Positions 3,625 through 5,219 of a stretch of 5,219 bases of DNA are shown here, in pieces; the stretch's first letter is position 1; every line of letters starts with the position of its first letter. Source of the DNA: an uncultured Clostridia bacterium. GTDB taxonomy: Bacteria > Bacillota > Clostridia > Christensenellales > UBA1242. Position numbers and translations under genes: made by a program. The stretch is taken from positions 1 to 5,219 of the forward strand of contig CAMLUY010000075.1 of NCBI GenBank assembly GCA_946487985.1, in the 5' to 3' direction. The notes below the pieces were generated by a model. That model did no database searches and was not told where the DNA came from. It worked only from the letters and a program-made list of their open reading frames with translations.

Positions 3625-5219
3625 CTATGCAGCCGAATATTTTCTGTATCCGCCTTGGTCAGACGAGGTTTGCCTGAATATGATGCTGAACTCCTCAGGC
3701 AGCGAAAGTGCTGCGTTTTCTGAAACATACACAGTTGTGGCATTTTGAATCAAATATCCTGCTGCTGCCCTGCTTGAAAGCAACGCCGCAACTGAGGCGC
3801 TATCAACATAGACCGTCGCCAAATTGGTACAGTTGTAGAAAACCTCAGTGCCATTAATGGTTGTAACACTTGATGGGATTGTTATGCTTTTGAGATTGGC
3901 TGCATCTTGGAAGGAATATGGTCCAATAATTGTCACCGTACTTGGCACTGTAAAACTTTCTGCTGTGCTGCCTATCGGATAGTTGATAATCTTGGTTTTC
4001 GCGGCATTGTACAGCACGCCATCAACCGTCGTGTAATAAGCATTGTCAATGCTGAAAGATGAATAATTGCAGCTCGAAAATGCCGCATCGCCGATGTATG
4101 TGACCGTTGACGGGATCACAAGATTGCCTGTAAGGTTTTCCGCTCTGTAAAAAGCCATGCTGCTAATATATTGAAGGTTTGATGGCAAAGTTACCGATGT
4201 CAATATGGTACAAGAGCCAAAAGCATGACTTTCAATACGCCTCACAGTTGACGGAATGGTGAAGCTTGCGCCTTTTTTACTGCGTGGATACTGAACAAGT
4301 GAAGTCATTGCCGCATTGTAAAGTACACCATCTTGGCTTTTGTATACTGTATTACCCTCAGCAACGACAATTTCTGAAAATCCGCTGTGGCTAAAAACAT
4401 TTCCCTCAATAGTTGTCACACTAGCAGGTATGGTCAATGTGCCGCTGAGACGTGAGGCAAAATAGAATGCCGATGCTTTGATGGTCGTCAAGTTTGAAGA
4501 CAATGTCAGCGTGCCGCTGAGACCGTTGCAAACTCGGAACGCACTTTCCTCAACAATTTCAACGGTGTTTGGCATTACAAAATCAATGCAGACTTTTTCA
4601 GTTGGGCATACAATCAAACGCTTCATGTCCTTGCTGTAAAGTATGCCTTCAAATGCCGTGAAGCGCTGGCTGTCCGCGTCCACCGTGAATGCAGTCAACC
4701 CCTGCAAAATAAGAGCGCTTGTGCCAATGTTTTCAACACTGGCTGGGATATTCAGTGTGCCTGAAATTGAATAGCAGCCAATAAAAGCACCGGCGCCAAT
4801 TGTTTTCAATGTGTCAGGAAGTACAATATCTGTCAAACTTCCACAGCTTCTGAAAGCCTCCTTACCAATCTCGGTCAAGCCCTCTGGCAAGTTGATAGTT
4901 GACAGATTTGAGCAACCTGTGAACGCGCCGTTGCCAATAGAAGTAATTGTTTCAGGCAGTGTCACGCTTGTGATGTCAGTGTTACCAGTAAAAGCACTGT
5001 TGCCGATTGTTGTCACCGTATAGTCATCGCCTGCAATCAGACCGTCACCTGCAACTGAGACCTTTTCAGGTATTACAACATTGCCGCTTGCGTCACCAAA
5101 TCCGTTGATTGCAATGTTGCCGCCGTCGATTGTGTAGTCAGACTCTGGCAGATAGGTCTTGCCGGCATCAATTATGGTTATTGTGATGTTTGAAAGGTCA
5201 AAGTTTGCCGCGTCGTTGA
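3625..5219 (-). CDS. BspA-type leucine-rich-repeat (LRR_5) surface protein, 5' end outside the window
   Basis: The C-terminal 531 codons or so of a probably secreted or surface-attached protein. The frame is open to the window edge: the GTG at 5016-5014 is an internal Val within DDYTVTTIGNSAF, not a start, and 67 further codons precede it. Residues are numbered from the first complete codon (5217-5215). Residues 1-40 look like the end of another extracellular domain, and 41-75 (GNVVIPEKV to TVTTIGNSAF) open the repeat array. About fifteen repeats of roughly 23 residues follow the LRR_5 pattern (LxSVTLPxxLxxIxxxAFxxC). Three EGILY/DGVLY blocks at about 190, 296 and 399 divide the array into units of 103-106 residues. 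The C-terminal cap (about 467-530, from TVYVDSASVAALL to GGYRKYSAA) has no LPXTG motif or membrane anchor, so any anchor and the signal peptide must be upstream. Relatives serve in adhesion or interactions at the cell surface; the ligand cannot be inferred. Confidence 0.93.
   Translation of the reverse strand, partial: NDAANFDLSNITITIIDAGKTYLPESDYTIDGGNIAINGFGDASGNVVIPEKVSVAGDGLIAGDDYTVTTIGNSAFTGNTDITSVTLPETITSIGNGAFTGCSNLSTINLPEGLTEIGKEAFRSCGSLTDIVLPDTLKTIGAGAFIGCYSISGTLNIPASVENIGTSALILQGLTAFTVDADSQRFTAFEGILYSKDMKRLIVCPTEKVCIDFVMPNTVEIVEESAFRVCNGLSGTLTLSSNLTTIKASAFYFASRLSGTLTIPASVTTIEGNVFSHSGFSEIVVAEGNTVYKSQDGVLYNAAMTSLVQYPRSKKGASFTIPSTVRRIESHAFGSCTILTSVTLPSNLQYISSMAFYRAENLTGNLVIPSTVTYIGDAAFSSCNYSSFSIDNAYYTTVDGVLYNAAKTKIINYPIGSTAESFTVPSTVTIIGPYSFQDAANLKSITIPSSVTTINGTEVFYNCTNLATVYVDSASVAALLSSRAAAGYLIQNATTVYVSENAALSLPEEFSIIFRQTSSDQGGYRKYSAA
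3946..4695 (-). repeat. Three copies of a ~105-residue super-repeat in the LRR protein
   Basis: The GILY/GVLY modules are anchored at 4650, 4332 and 4023 (first base of the Glu or Asp codon on the minus strand), 318 and 309 bp apart. Each has the order short variable turn, (D/E)G(I/V)LY, five to eight residues, a short strand ending CP or YP, then (F/V)xxPxTVxxI. Between modules lie two to three ordinary LRR_5 units. The repeats are clear in protein but well diverged in DNA, so they are not a recent duplication. Confidence 0.75.

Noticed and set aside
5014..5016. GTG as the start of the leucine-rich-repeat gene
   Set aside because: No ribosome site precedes it, and the upstream 67 in-frame codons read as sensible repeat-protein sequence leading into a typical first repeat, so it is an internal valine.

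Overview
The window looks like a chromosomal segment of an anaerobic, AT-leaning Gram-positive bacterium, probably a Clostridia-like member of the Bacillota from a gut or similar community. Evidence for this is a two-iron superoxide reductase (a hallmark of anaerobes), a YitT/DUF2179 membrane protein, a YegS/BmrU-type lipid kinase and a BspA-type leucine-rich-repeat surface protein, together with strong Shine-Dalgarno sequences (AGGAGG, GGAGGG) and T-rich hairpin terminators. No rRNA, tRNA, insertion sequence, CRISPR array or phage gene is visible, and the species cannot be named from this sequence.

Layout. Bases 1-2133 hold three genes on the minus strand, in transcription order: a diacylglycerol/lipid kinase (2133-1222), desulfoferrodoxin (1192-815) and a Prx6-type peroxiredoxin (729-61), ending at a hairpin terminator (7-49). 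The kinase and desulfoferrodoxin are 29 bp apart and probably share a transcript. The peroxiredoxin also appears to have its own promoter (TATAAT at 750-755). Bases 2134-2324 form a compact divergent control region with two promoters, a 22-bp inverted repeat, a 20-bp tandem repeat with phased A-tracts, and overlapping palindromes. Bases 2325-3449 encode a YitT-family membrane protein on the plus strand. It converges on a leucine-rich-repeat protein on the minus strand (3625 to beyond 5219, 5' end outside the window), and the two share a strong bidirectional terminator at about 3468-3497.

How the genes fit together. Desulfoferrodoxin reduces superoxide to hydrogen peroxide without releasing oxygen, and peroxiredoxin reduces the peroxide to water. 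Side by side they make a two-step oxygen-defence module. The lipid kinase has no obvious chemical link to it but probably heads the same transcript, so any regulator at the 22-bp inverted repeat would control kinase and superoxide reductase together. YitT and the repeat protein are separate units.

The most interesting part is the 190-bp divergent control region. Both promoters, read by consensus, place the transcription start on or next to the A of the annotated ATG, so the kinase and possibly yitT may be leaderless, unlike desulfoferrodoxin and peroxiredoxin, which have good ribosome binding sites. I do not see a convincing wholly new multi-gene system. The genes belong to known families, and the novelty candidates are regulatory or architectural.
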